Shown: positions 34,938 through 43,465 of the stretch, in pieces
Position numbering within the stretch: position 1 is the first letter of the stretch
How the letters are laid out: each line of letters begins with the position of its first letter
Source of the DNA: Paraflavitalea devenefica
GTDB lineage: Bacteria > Bacteroidota > Bacteroidia > Chitinophagales > Chitinophagaceae
Reading direction: 5' to 3'
Assembly: GCF_011759375.1 (NCBI RefSeq)
Contig: NZ_JAARML010000003.1
Location: 186,001-250,000, forward strand
Length of the DNA: 64,000 bases
Program-made: the position numbers and the translations under genes
Notes under the pieces: generated by a model
Databases searched by the model: none
Seen by the model: only the letters and a program-made list of their open reading frames with translations
What the model was told of the DNA's origin: nothing

Positions 34938-35624
34938 CTATCGCCGGGGTACCAACAAGCGAAGATGCTGAACAACCGTCCTGGTCATGATCTTCAGATC
35001 CACCCAGGCAGAGGCATTGCGCAGGTAAAAAATATCCCATTGATAACGCTTGCAGATGGCGTCATAATCTGTTGCCGGGCCGTGATAGCCATTCACCTGG
35101 GCCATTCCTGTAATACCCGGCCTGATGAGGTTCCTTAATTTATACCGGGGGATCATGCTGCCAAACTGGTGACAGTCTGCATACATATGCGGACGTGGGC
35201 CTACGATGCTCATCTGGCCCAGCAATACATTGAAAAATTGAGGCAACTCGTCTATATTGCTCTGCCTAAGCAAATAACCGATCCGGGTGATGCGGCTGTC
35301 ATTTTTAGCAGCCTGTTTTTCATGGGCCTCTTCATTAACAAACATGGTGCGGAACTTATAGCAGGTAAAAGAGCGACCTCCTTTTCCCACCCTCTTCTGC
35401 AGAAAGAACACAGGTCCCCGCGAATCCAGCTTCAGCAGCAGGGCCACCAGCGGGAATAACCAGGTAAACACCAGCCCGATCATCAGCATCGACCCGGTAA
35501 TATCAATAACACGTTTGAAGAAAAAGTAAACGGCTTTTCCTTCCACATAGGTACGGTAGGACAAATATTTTTTGCCGGTCACTATTCCCGGCGCATGACT
35601 AACAAGTGTTATAGTAGTGCTCAT
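34938..35624 (-). CDS. Sugar transferase (polyprenyl-phosphate sugar-1-P transferase, initiating)
   Basis: 228 residues from ATG 35624 (MSTTITLVSHAPG); an upstream frame from 35705 would add 27 residues. One membrane helix (about 47-67, GSMLMIGLVFTWLFPLVALLL) is followed by the catalytic core: GPVFFLQKRVGKGGRSFTCYKFRTM, SNIDELPQFFNVLLGQMSIVGPRP and YKLRNLIRPGITGMAQVNG, the signature of WbaP/PglC-like transferases. It loads the first sugar phosphate onto undecaprenyl phosphate, initiating exopolysaccharide or O-antigen repeat units. It anchors the surface-glycan locus to the right. Confidence 0.95.
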   Translation of the reverse strand: MSTTITLVSHAPGIVTGKKYLSYRTYVEGKAVYFFFKRVIDITGSMLMIGLVFTWLFPLVALLLKLDSRGPVFFLQKRVGKGGRSFTCYKFRTMFVNEEAHEKQAAKNDSRITRIGYLLRQSNIDELPQFFNVLLGQMSIVGPRPHMYADCHQFGSMIPRYKLRNLIRPGITGMAQVNGYHGPATDYDAICKRYQWDIFYLRNASAWVDLKIMTRTVVQHLRLLVPRR

Positions 35625-35754
35625 GCCGCTATTTGCTTTAAAAAGAATAAGTAGGCTAATAAAAACGATGCCACTCTTTCCGGGCAACCTTTTTCCCGAA
35701 ACCACAGTACTTATTGTAGAATACGGCAGTATCCTGAAATAGTTGCTTCAAAGC

Positions 35755-36741
35755 ATGGTTCCATCACGTCAAAATAGAGAAACATTGAAACCGGAAAATA
35801 GCATATTGAAAGTTCTGGCCTGGTTCGATCTGTTCAATTATCCGCTTACCGCAGCAGAGATCCATTTCTTCCTGGACCGGCAGCTTCCCAAAGAGGAATT
35901 GAAGGCAGCGCTTGGGTACCTGGTGGAGGAAAAGACCATCTTCCGTATGGATAGCTTTTATTCTTTGCAGCAGGAGGAATGGCTGATCACCCGGCGGACC
36001 AATGGGAACCGGCGTGCGCAGCAATTATTAAAGGTTGCCCACCGTGTATCCAGGCTATTGTACCACTTCCCCTATGTACGGGGCATTGGTATTTCCGGGT
36101 CCCTATCCAAGAACTTTGCCGATGAAAAGGCCGATATTGACCTGTTTATCATTACCTCCCCCAACCGTATGTGGATAGCCCGGACCATCATGCACCTGTT
36201 TAAAAAATTCACCTATCTGCTGGGCAAGCAGCATTGGTTTTGCATGAACTACTATATTGATGAGGAAGCCTTACAGATTGAAGAGCAGAATATTTTCACG
36301 GCTACAGAACTCATCACCTTTATGCCGGTTTGTGGCAACGGTGCTATCAGCCATTTCTTTCATGCCAATAACTGGGCAAAGAACTTTTATCCCAATTATG
36401 CCGATAGAATGCCGTTGTATAAAGATACAGGTAAGGGATACCTGGTGAAAAAGCTATTCGAATACCTGTTGAATAACCGCCTGGGCGACCGGCTGGATGA
36501 ATACCTGATGAAGCTTACCACGCGCAGGTGGAAGCAAAAAGAGGAAAAGCGCCTGCTGAATATGCGCGGCGTAAGATTGGGATTAACTACCGGTAAACAC
36601 TGTGCAAGGCCCAATCCCTCCTTCTTTCAGAAAAGTATCCTGGAGCAATACCAGCAAAAGCTGGAAGCGGTGTACGCGAGGCAGGAAAAGCTGCGAGTGG
36701 CGAGCTGTGAGTTTCGAGCTGCAAGGCTCGATCCGCAGTAA
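35755..36741 (+). CDS. Nucleotidyltransferase-like protein with N-terminal winged-helix region
   Basis: 328 residues from ATG 35755 (a TTG at 35743 is also in frame). GISGSLSKNFADEKADIDLFII (about 115-136) is a GS-x(n)-DxD nucleotidyltransferase motif with both Asp residues; the preceding about 80 residues (LAWFDLFNYPLTAAEIHFFL...) look like a winged helix. The substrate is unknown; some such proteins nucleotidylate sugars, antibiotics or proteins. The gene is divergent from the sugar transferase. The last 18 residues (EKLRVASCEF...) are encoded by a GAGCTGTGAG-type repeat and are probably not ancestral. Confidence 0.78.
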   Translation: MVPSRQNRETLKPENSILKVLAWFDLFNYPLTAAEIHFFLDRQLPKEELKAALGYLVEEKTIFRMDSFYSLQQEEWLITRRTNGNRRAQQLLKVAHRVSRLLYHFPYVRGIGISGSLSKNFADEKADIDLFIITSPNRMWIARTIMHLFKKFTYLLGKQHWFCMNYYIDEEALQIEEQNIFTATELITFMPVCGNGAISHFFHANNWAKNFYPNYADRMPLYKDTGKGYLVKKLFEYLLNNRLGDRLDEYLMKLTTRRWKQKEEKRLLNMRGVRLGLTTGKHCARPNPSFFQKSILEQYQQKLEAVYARQEKLRVASCEFRAARLDPQ

Positions 36742-36790
36742 CTGCCCGAAGCTTACGGCTCGTGGCTCGCGGCTCGAAGCTCGTAGCTTC
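36690..36790. repeat. GAGCT-rich repeat spanning two convergent gene ends
   Basis: The segment contains GAGCTGTGAGTTTCGAGCT and then inverted GGCTCG and AAGCTCG words, and matches 359-382 at 21 of 24 bases in 36702-36725. It covers the end of the nucleotidyltransferase-like gene and the end of the convergent radical SAM gene, so both C-terminal tails are repeat-derived. It is a second copy of the element found between parA and parB. Confidence 0.75.
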
Positions 36791-38183
36791 TTCTTTCTTC
36801 CAATGCCATCTTTCGCTGCGCCCATACCGATTTCAGCTTGAACATGGGTATGCGGAACAGGTTGGACAAAGGCTTTTTCAATGCCTTGTGATAATACATT
36901 TCATTGTTGATCATCTCTATCGCATAATCATAATACCGGCGGTTATAAGTGCGCGTAAAATCAATGTCCCGGTCGGTACTGGTTTCCCAGGGCAGGTCTG
37001 TTACGAACCGGTCTTCCACTTCAGCATACAGGGGAGTGCCTTTAATAGGATAAGTAACCGTGATGGTGAACAGGTCGGGTTCGGCTGATTTCAAATGGTG
37101 CACGGTTTCGTAAATATCTTCTTTCGTTTCGCCCGGATAGCCCACCATAATGAAGGTGCCTGCCTGTAATCCATGGCGCCTGGCCAGCCTGATCATATCC
37201 CTTACCTGTTCTACTTCCACCCGGCGGTCCATCAGGTCAATCACCTTTTGTGAGCCACTCTCGGCGCCGATCCATACGCGGAAGCAGCCACTGGCTTTCA
37301 GCTTCAGGATGACGTCTTCATTCATCCGGTCGGCCCGGGTAATACATTCATAAGGCATCACCAGGTTACGGCTGGTAACTTCCTCTGTAAATTCATCCAG
37401 CCATTTATGGCTCACGGTAAATACATCATCCACAAACCAGATACTGTCTACTGTATAGTGCTCCCTGATCCAGGCTATTTCATCGGCCACTGCTTTCGGG
37501 CTTCTGCGCCGGTAGCTTTGTCCGTATACCGCCCTGCTGCACCATTTACAGGAATAAGGGCATCCCCGCATGGTGCTAACAGAAATGGCATTGGTGCCAT
37601 GCCGCCCTTTCCAGGCGTCAAAATACAATTGCAGGTTTACCAGGCTTCGGTTGGGCATTGGTAATTCATCGAGGTTCTTCAGCTTTGTTCTTTCCCGGTT
37701 TTGCCGCATTCCGTTCTGTGCATCGAGGTACACAATGCCATCAATGGCCGACAGGTCTTTTTGATCTGTTCCATCCACCCATTGCACCAGTTCCAGCATC
37801 GTTTGCTCTCCTTCGCCTAGCACAATAAAATCAGCCTGCTGTTCCAGGAACTTGGCCGAGTGATTCCTTACTTCCGGACCTCCCAGCACCACCCTGGTAT
37901 GCTGTAGATCGGGATGGTTCTTTATAAAGCGCACAATACGCAATACATTCAGCTTGGTCATCAGGTTGGTATAGATGCCTACCACGCCGGGTTTATCTTC
38001 CAGTAAAGTAGCGCAAAGCTTATCGAAAGAGGAAAACGTGCTGTCGAATACGCGGTTCTTATAGCCATGCTGTTCCAGGTAGGCCGAAATATAGAGGATG
38101 CCTAATGGTATATAGGGACGCATAATAGCCTGTTCTTTTTGGTCCTCTTCCAGGAAATACCCATGGGTAAGCACGATATTCAT
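36753..38183 (-). CDS. Cobalamin-binding radical SAM protein 1 (BchE/P-methyltransferase-like)
   Basis: 476 residues. An N-terminal B12-binding-like domain (about 1-140, VVGIYTNLMTK, VVLGGPEVRNHSA, VLGEGEQTML) precedes the radical SAM core with C208-x3-C212-x2-C215 (RGCPYSCKWCSRAVYG), then RADRM and WIGAESGSQ. These B12-dependent enzymes methylate unactivated carbons or rearrange cofactors, lipids and sugars. It is the third gene of an overlapping operon: its start overlaps the methyltransferase stop by 4 bp. Its C-terminal tail (SYELRAASHEP) is repeat-encoded. The substrate is unknown; a glycan- or lipid-linked one is inferred from position. Confidence 0.9.
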   Translation of the reverse strand: MNIVLTHGYFLEEDQKEQAIMRPYIPLGILYISAYLEQHGYKNRVFDSTFSSFDKLCATLLEDKPGVVGIYTNLMTKLNVLRIVRFIKNHPDLQHTRVVLGGPEVRNHSAKFLEQQADFIVLGEGEQTMLELVQWVDGTDQKDLSAIDGIVYLDAQNGMRQNRERTKLKNLDELPMPNRSLVNLQLYFDAWKGRHGTNAISVSTMRGCPYSCKWCSRAVYGQSYRRRSPKAVADEIAWIREHYTVDSIWFVDDVFTVSHKWLDEFTEEVTSRNLVMPYECITRADRMNEDVILKLKASGCFRVWIGAESGSQKVIDLMDRRVEVEQVRDMIRLARRHGLQAGTFIMVGYPGETKEDIYETVHHLKSAEPDLFTITVTYPIKGTPLYAEVEDRFVTDLPWETSTDRDIDFTRTYNRRYYDYAIEMINNEMYYHKALKKPLSNLFRIPMFKLKSVWAQRKMALEERRSYELRAASHEP

Positions 38184-38989
38184 GGTGTGTGCTTTTTTAA
38201 AAGTAAATAAGTATGATCGGCCAGTGCACTGCAGAAAGAAGCGCTGCGTATACGGTGTTCCAGTTTTACCAGGAAACCAAATGCCCGCTTATTCCTGCGC
38301 ATATGGTGTTCCATATAGGAAGGTGGGATAAACAGGCCTACCGGCCTTTTTTCCTGCAGTAAAAATGGTTGCATGCTGTGCATAAACCGGCGAACGGAAT
38401 AATAAAATATAGGTTGCGCTACCTCGCTGGTAAGGGCGGCCATCACTGGCTTGCGGGTCCATCTTCTGAAGGCATTGCGGCCATCTGCCCGCAACAGGTA
38501 ATAGCAGGTTTCCCACCAGCAGTATTTGCCAAAGATCACGGCAGCGATATAGCCATTGTCAGTGAGCAATGCTTTTAACTGCCGGCTGAGTACAGCAAGC
38601 TGGTCCGGCGATACGCAGTTGAGACCGGCAAAATTGGAAAATACCAGGTCAAAGCGTTCATGCTGCAGGGTAGTACCCAGTTCATCAAAGGGACAGGTGA
38701 TAAACACAGGACTGGTAGCAGGATCCTGCTGCAACACTTTGGCCTGTGCTTCGCGGATCATACCGGGCGATTGATCGGTAGCTACCACTGTATGCCCCAG
38801 TGATGCCAGCCATAAGGCATCATCGCCTGTGCCGCAATTGATCTCCAGTATACGAAGCGGTCCCTTGCCTGCCAGGAAAGACTGCAGCCACCTCCTGCTC
38901 ACCTGGCGTTGTGCCTGCCCGGTAAGGCTCTGGCTGAAGGAGGTATCATAATCAGCTGCGAGCACATCAAAAGCGGCTTGCTCATTCAT
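38180..38989 (-). CDS. Class I SAM-dependent methyltransferase
   Basis: 269 residues. SAM motif I is RILEINCGTGDDALWLA (about 44-60), with VATDQSPGMIREA as motif II and FDLVFSNFAGLNC as post-I. The C-terminal half (about 175-260) has hydrophobic and basic stretches but no second domain I can name. It is sandwiched between two B12-type radical SAM genes with 8-bp and 4-bp overlaps, so the three proteins are probably made together and act on one molecule. The methyl acceptor is unknown. Confidence 0.9.
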   Translation of the reverse strand: MNEQAAFDVLAADYDTSFSQSLTGQAQRQVSRRWLQSFLAGKGPLRILEINCGTGDDALWLASLGHTVVATDQSPGMIREAQAKVLQQDPATSPVFITCPFDELGTTLQHERFDLVFSNFAGLNCVSPDQLAVLSRQLKALLTDNGYIAAVIFGKYCWWETCYYLLRADGRNAFRRWTRKPVMAALTSEVAQPIFYYSVRRFMHSMQPFLLQEKRPVGLFIPPSYMEHHMRRNKRAFGFLVKLEHRIRSASFCSALADHTYLLLKKHTP

Positions 38990-40442
38990 AGCTCAGTTGT
39001 TTCAATTGCCATTTACCAATAAAGATCTGCGGCAGGTACAGGCAGGCTGCCACTACTTTTTTATAATCCGCCAGCTTAAGGGCAAAGGGGTTCTTCAATG
39101 CTTTTTTAAAAGTCATCCATCCCTGCCGGGTGCGGTATACATGATGGACATGCCGGTGTAATCTTTTATAAAAGGCAGGCGGGTAAGTATTCTTGAACAT
39201 CAGTTGCAGCTCATCTGAATCGGTCCAGTTGGCTTTTTCCTGCAGTTCATTCTTTACCCTTTCATAGAATACCGTGCCGGGCAATGGATAAGATACCGAT
39301 ATGCCCAGTTCGGCCGGCATCAGTTCCCTGATCATGCGGATCGTCTTCCGGATATCCTCTTTTGTTTCGCCGGGATAACCAAATTGTATAAAGAAGGAAG
39401 GCCGGATGCCATGCTCCTTCAACAGTTTGGTGGCGGTATAGATCTGCTCAATCGTAGTGCCTTTGTCCATCGCGTCCAGTATCTCCTGCGATCCGCTTTC
39501 TGCTCCCATCCAGGTATTCTCACAGCCGGCCCGCGCCAGTGACCGCACATAGTTTTCCTGTACCAGCAGGTCGGCGCGTGACTGGATCTTAAACCGCAAT
39601 GGCAGGTTTTCCTGTTCGGTCAGTTCGGCAAACTCCTGTACCCAGCCGGGTTTTAATCCGAATATGTCGTCGCAAAACCAGATATGATCAAAATGATATT
39701 GTTCCTTCAACAGCTTTAGTTCCTGCACCACGTTTTGGGGCGATCTTGAATTATAGCGGTTGCCATAGATCGGCTTGGCGCACCAGTTACATTTGAAAGG
39801 ACAGCCGCGGGTGGTACCCATATTCATGGAAAAGTAACCGGAGCTCTTTAACCACATGGCCCGGTAAGGCGTTATTTCTATCAGGTCCCAGGCTGGAAAG
39901 GGAAGGGCGTCCAGCTCCCTGATAACGGGCCGTTTACCTGTTTTGATCACAGCGTCTCCCTGCCTGTAGGCTAATCCCGGTATGGAAGTGAAACTGGTTG
40001 CTCCCTTATTAATTGCCTGAATCAATTCTGCGAGGGTCACTTCTCCTTCTCCCAGCACCACAAAATCGGCTCCCTCCTGCAGGTATTGTTCATAATGGTC
40101 CGTAGAGTCGGAGCTGGACACAATCACGGTGCAACCTCTTTCCCGGGCCAGTTTGCTCATACGGAAAGCGGCTTCCCGCATATTGGTAAGGCACATTTTG
40201 GTGAGGTAGTTAAACCCGTCGTCATAGATCACAAAAAAATCCGGTTGAAAATGGTCGAGCGAGGGAAGCACCTCTTCGGCGCCGTGGGCAAACATGGTGT
40301 CGAACAGGGATACGGTGTACCCATTTTCCCGCATCAGGGAAGCGGCATACAAGGTACCCAAAGGAGCATAAGGCTGGCCTGTAGCCCATTGTTTGGGGTC
40401 GAAACGCAGGAAATAGGAATGGGAAAATAAAATCTTCTTCAT
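38982..40442 (-). CDS. Cobalamin-binding radical SAM protein 2 (BchE-like)
   Basis: 486 residues from ATG 40442 (MKKILFSHSY); a frame from 40478 would add 12 residues. B12-binding-like domain at about 1-145 (LYAASLMRENGYTVSLFD, ADFVVLGEGE), then C214-x3-C218-x2-C221 (RGCPFKCNWCAKPIYG), SRSPQNVV and WMGAESGSQ. Layout and lengths match radical SAM protein 1, and motifs around the cluster (GCP.xC.WC..PIYG vs SRAVYG) show they are paralogues. It heads the three-gene unit with the methyltransferase. A conserved His for cobalamin coordination is not obvious, which is common in BchE-like proteins. Confidence 0.9.
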   Translation of the reverse strand: MKKILFSHSYFLRFDPKQWATGQPYAPLGTLYAASLMRENGYTVSLFDTMFAHGAEEVLPSLDHFQPDFFVIYDDGFNYLTKMCLTNMREAAFRMSKLARERGCTVIVSSSDSTDHYEQYLQEGADFVVLGEGEVTLAELIQAINKGATSFTSIPGLAYRQGDAVIKTGKRPVIRELDALPFPAWDLIEITPYRAMWLKSSGYFSMNMGTTRGCPFKCNWCAKPIYGNRYNSRSPQNVVQELKLLKEQYHFDHIWFCDDIFGLKPGWVQEFAELTEQENLPLRFKIQSRADLLVQENYVRSLARAGCENTWMGAESGSQEILDAMDKGTTIEQIYTATKLLKEHGIRPSFFIQFGYPGETKEDIRKTIRMIRELMPAELGISVSYPLPGTVFYERVKNELQEKANWTDSDELQLMFKNTYPPAFYKRLHRHVHHVYRTRQGWMTFKKALKNPFALKLADYKKVVAACLYLPQIFIGKWQLKQLSYE

Positions 40443-40783
40443 AAATGCCTTGTGGTTAACCAAATCCATGAGTTTCAATGCACCCCTGGTTCCTACACTA
40501 CTACGGCTTTGCAGTACTTAGGTTGCCTGCTGATGGGGGATACTTATACACCGTATTCAAGGATAACCTGTATTTATCCTGTTCTTAACCATTAAATATC
40601 CCGTAGATATCCCCTTCTTTATAAGATGGGATCATCTACGGGATATCATGGAGATATATAGGGAATATCTACGGAATATCTCTAAATCCGGGCAGAAGGT
40701 TTTGGCAAGGAAGAGGCAAGTGGACAGGCATAAGCCTTCCAATTGCCGGGCTTGTAATCCCCGGCCGGCAGCCGTATCAGCCA
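40443..40783. other. 341-bp spacer with palindromic and direct repeats
   Basis: ATATCCCGTAGAT (40596-40608) has an exact inverted copy, ATCTACGGGATAT (40634-40646), with a 25-nt loop, and a further near-copy, ATCTACGGAATAT, at about 40667-40679. No gene is seen. The repeats may be a regulator site or a processed RNA structure. Confidence 0.6.
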
Positions 40784-42316
40784 TTATGGTAAGCTGATCA
40801 ATTCCAGTTGGCCCTTTTGGTAAACTACCTTACCCAATGAGCGTAGCCATTGAATAGTAGCAGGTTGGAGCGTATTGCGGGTATAATCGAGGAAGATATA
40901 GTCCGGGTCGTATTGGTCTATAATGGCCTTTCTCAATGAGTCCGGATTTTCACCGGTGAAAAAGGCATCCACGGCCTTTCTTCTTGCTGCCATATCCTCC
41001 ACCCAATACGCCGGTTTATCGGAGGCTACTACTTTGCCATTGAAGGCGGGAATGCCGGAGTTGGAGCCTCTGTCGGACAAAATGACATCATCGGTTTTGA
41101 CGAGCTGCCTCAAAAAATCATAACCCCCGTACACATGCCCGGAGGTAATATGCATATTATCACCGATCACCCGGTGGTTCAGGAATACAGCGGCAACCAG
41201 CGCCATACCCAGCATACCCAGGTAGAGGCGGCCGCGCAGTACCGGTTTTTCATACAGGCATTGAATGGCGATGTACGCGATTAAGAACTGGCCAAACAGC
41301 ATGATGCCGGCTATCAACCTGGCGATGCCATACACTTGCGTAAAATACCCCAGGAGGAAGAGAGCGGTCATTATACCCAGGGAAAGCAGGAAAAAATAAA
41401 TGGTCTTGTCTTTTTTCACTGCCCATAAGCCCGGTAGTATTAACAAAAGCGGCCAGTTGATCCTGAGTACACCGTGATAAAGACTTTTGGAGGTGATCTG
41501 GAAATCGTAATTATTGCCAAAGATAAGGCTGAAGGTATTGAAGTAAGGCCAGCATAGCGATAATAATACAGCCGGCAGGATCAGTATTAGTGATCGCAGG
41601 ATCGCATATTTGAAGGAGTAATGGCTCCAGCAAAAGTTCATAGCCAGGATAGCAATAAATAATATATTGGCTGTATTGGGATGGGTCAGGAATACGATGG
41701 CGTTCAGCAGGATGATCAGGGGTGTTTTGCGGTTATACCACACAGGATGCTGCTCTTTGGCCATGAACGAGAGGATAAGAAAAGTTAAGGCCATGGCGAA
41801 GGTGGAAGGATAGGGCAGCACATAGTGCAGTACAATAAAATGATAGAACCCACTCCACCCAAAGGGGTGCTTACCCCACAAAAAAAGCATCAGCAGCAAG
41901 CTGAGCGTGGCCACCCCGTTACGTTTTTTGCCAAACAGGGCCGCACAAAATCTATAAAAGGCAAACAGGAAAAAGAGTAGATTAAAAAAAGCCGCATAGT
42001 TGAGTGCCTGAATGGCATTCAAATGAGCTATTTTAGCAAAGGCCGCTACCAGCAGGGCATAAGGTGAAAAGAAAGCATGGGGAATATCGGCTTTGATCAA
42101 TGGATGGGAAGGATGCAAAAGATCTTCCGACAATGCTTTTATAACGGCTGCATGGTCCCAGAAATCTCCTGTCCAGTTTTGCCTCGTGATACCATACCCT
42201 TCAAAAATAACCAGGGCTGCCGCTGCTATAAAGAATGAATAATGCTGTAGAAGGTTGAAAGATTTTTGTAATACCGGAAGCCGGCTATGGGATGATGAAT
42301 AGGAGTGGTTCAACAT
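40784..42316 (-). CDS. Polytopic membrane protein, GT-C glycosyltransferase-like
   Basis: 510 residues with about 10-12 helices in the first 400 and a soluble C-terminal domain. An acidic TGDFWDHAAV occupies the first extracytoplasmic loop, as in GT-C enzymes. YDPDYIFLDYTRN near the C-terminus fits the periplasmic part. No Pfam-level family is recognised. It is upstream of the B12 radical SAM operon on the same strand but separated by a 341-bp gap holding inverted repeats, so it is probably a separate transcript. Confidence 0.78.
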   Translation of the reverse strand: MLNHSYSSSHSRLPVLQKSFNLLQHYSFFIAAAALVIFEGYGITRQNWTGDFWDHAAVIKALSEDLLHPSHPLIKADIPHAFFSPYALLVAAFAKIAHLNAIQALNYAAFFNLLFFLFAFYRFCAALFGKKRNGVATLSLLLMLFLWGKHPFGWSGFYHFIVLHYVLPYPSTFAMALTFLILSFMAKEQHPVWYNRKTPLIILLNAIVFLTHPNTANILFIAILAMNFCWSHYSFKYAILRSLILILPAVLLSLCWPYFNTFSLIFGNNYDFQITSKSLYHGVLRINWPLLLILPGLWAVKKDKTIYFFLLSLGIMTALFLLGYFTQVYGIARLIAGIMLFGQFLIAYIAIQCLYEKPVLRGRLYLGMLGMALVAAVFLNHRVIGDNMHITSGHVYGGYDFLRQLVKTDDVILSDRGSNSGIPAFNGKVVASDKPAYWVEDMAARRKAVDAFFTGENPDSLRKAIIDQYDPDYIFLDYTRNTLQPATIQWLRSLGKVVYQKGQLELISLP

Positions 42317-42457
42317 GAATTCTCTGAATACGGAATAATATAAGCGTTGGTTGCCTGCTTTACAGTTTATTTAATTTATTGCAATTCACTGAATTGTGTT
42401 GTGAAATAATTCTATAACATTGTCATGGCCGATGTTGGTTACAGCCCTATATATACC

Positions 42458-43465
42458 ATGGATATAAGTGTAGTCATTCCCACCTGTAACAGAAAGCAGC
42501 GGGTATTGCTGTTATTGCAAAACCTGCATCAGTCTGTCCATCCCATACGTGAAGTCATTATTGTTGATTCGGGAGAAGACAGGTTGAGCGTTACCGATCT
42601 TGCTGCCTTCCCCGGCTTGTCTGTTCATTACCTCTCCTCCGAAAAATCGGTATGCATACAGCGCAATAAAGGCATACAAATGGCCGGCGGGGAATGGATC
42701 TTTTTATGTGATGATGATATTGAGATGCCGGCCGACTACCTGCAAAAGATAGCCGATCATGTTGCCGGGCATCCGGAAGCGGGGGCTGTTTCGGGACTGG
42801 TCATGCAATGGGTAGCGGATGCATGGAAGGCCGATTATGCGGTACATTCTCCTTTTGCACTGGTATGGAGCTATGTTTTTAAGTTAAGTATCTGGGGTCA
42901 GATATTGTGTGGCAGTAACAATCTCCTGGTTCGGCGGGTCACCAGCTATTACCAGCGTAAGGGCAATCATATTACGAAAGCCGGGTGGCCGGTGGTGACC
43001 AATTTTAACGGTGCGTATTTTAGTACACCGGTGTATGGTCTGGGTGCTTCTGTGATCAGGAAAGAATGGCTGTTGCGCTCCCCGTATGAAGAAGTGCTGG
43101 ACAGGCACGGGATAGGCGACAATTATGGGGTAAGCGTGGGCTTTCCCGCTACCGGCGTGCATGTATTGAATGATGCTTTTGTGTATCATCACCAGGCGCC
43201 TGAAAACCGCCTCCGGCGTCCGTTGACATACTACCGCCGCATGCTGGCCCTGCATTATTTCATGAAAACAAAAACTCAATTAAGGTCTGCCAGTAAAACC
43301 TGGTTGCTTTGGTCTTTGACCGGTAATATACTGTCGTTCATACGTATGCGTGACGGCGCGATGGTACGTGCTGCTATGAAAACCTTCTGGCAAATAACCT
43401 GGGAAAAAAATCCCTATTATAAAGCTGCCAAAGCCAATAAAAAAGTAGTAGAACCTGTTTTATGA
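42458..43465 (+). CDS. Glycosyltransferase family 2
   Basis: 335 residues from ATG 42458 (MDISVVIPTCNR). An upstream ATG at 42425 is in frame, but family members start at (M)xxSVVIPTxNR. Motifs: SVVIPTCNRKQR (nucleotide-sugar binding), FLCDDDIEMP (DxD), and HGIGDNYGVSVGF, consistent with an inverting GT-A enzyme. It probably adds a sugar to a lipid-linked glycan. It overlaps the next gene by 4 bp, so the two are translationally coupled. Confidence 0.92.
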   Translation: MDISVVIPTCNRKQRVLLLLQNLHQSVHPIREVIIVDSGEDRLSVTDLAAFPGLSVHYLSSEKSVCIQRNKGIQMAGGEWIFLCDDDIEMPADYLQKIADHVAGHPEAGAVSGLVMQWVADAWKADYAVHSPFALVWSYVFKLSIWGQILCGSNNLLVRRVTSYYQRKGNHITKAGWPVVTNFNGAYFSTPVYGLGASVIRKEWLLRSPYEEVLDRHGIGDNYGVSVGFPATGVHVLNDAFVYHHQAPENRLRRPLTYYRRMLALHYFMKTKTQLRSASKTWLLWSLTGNILSFIRMRDGAMVRAAMKTFWQITWEKNPYYKAAKANKKVVEPVL

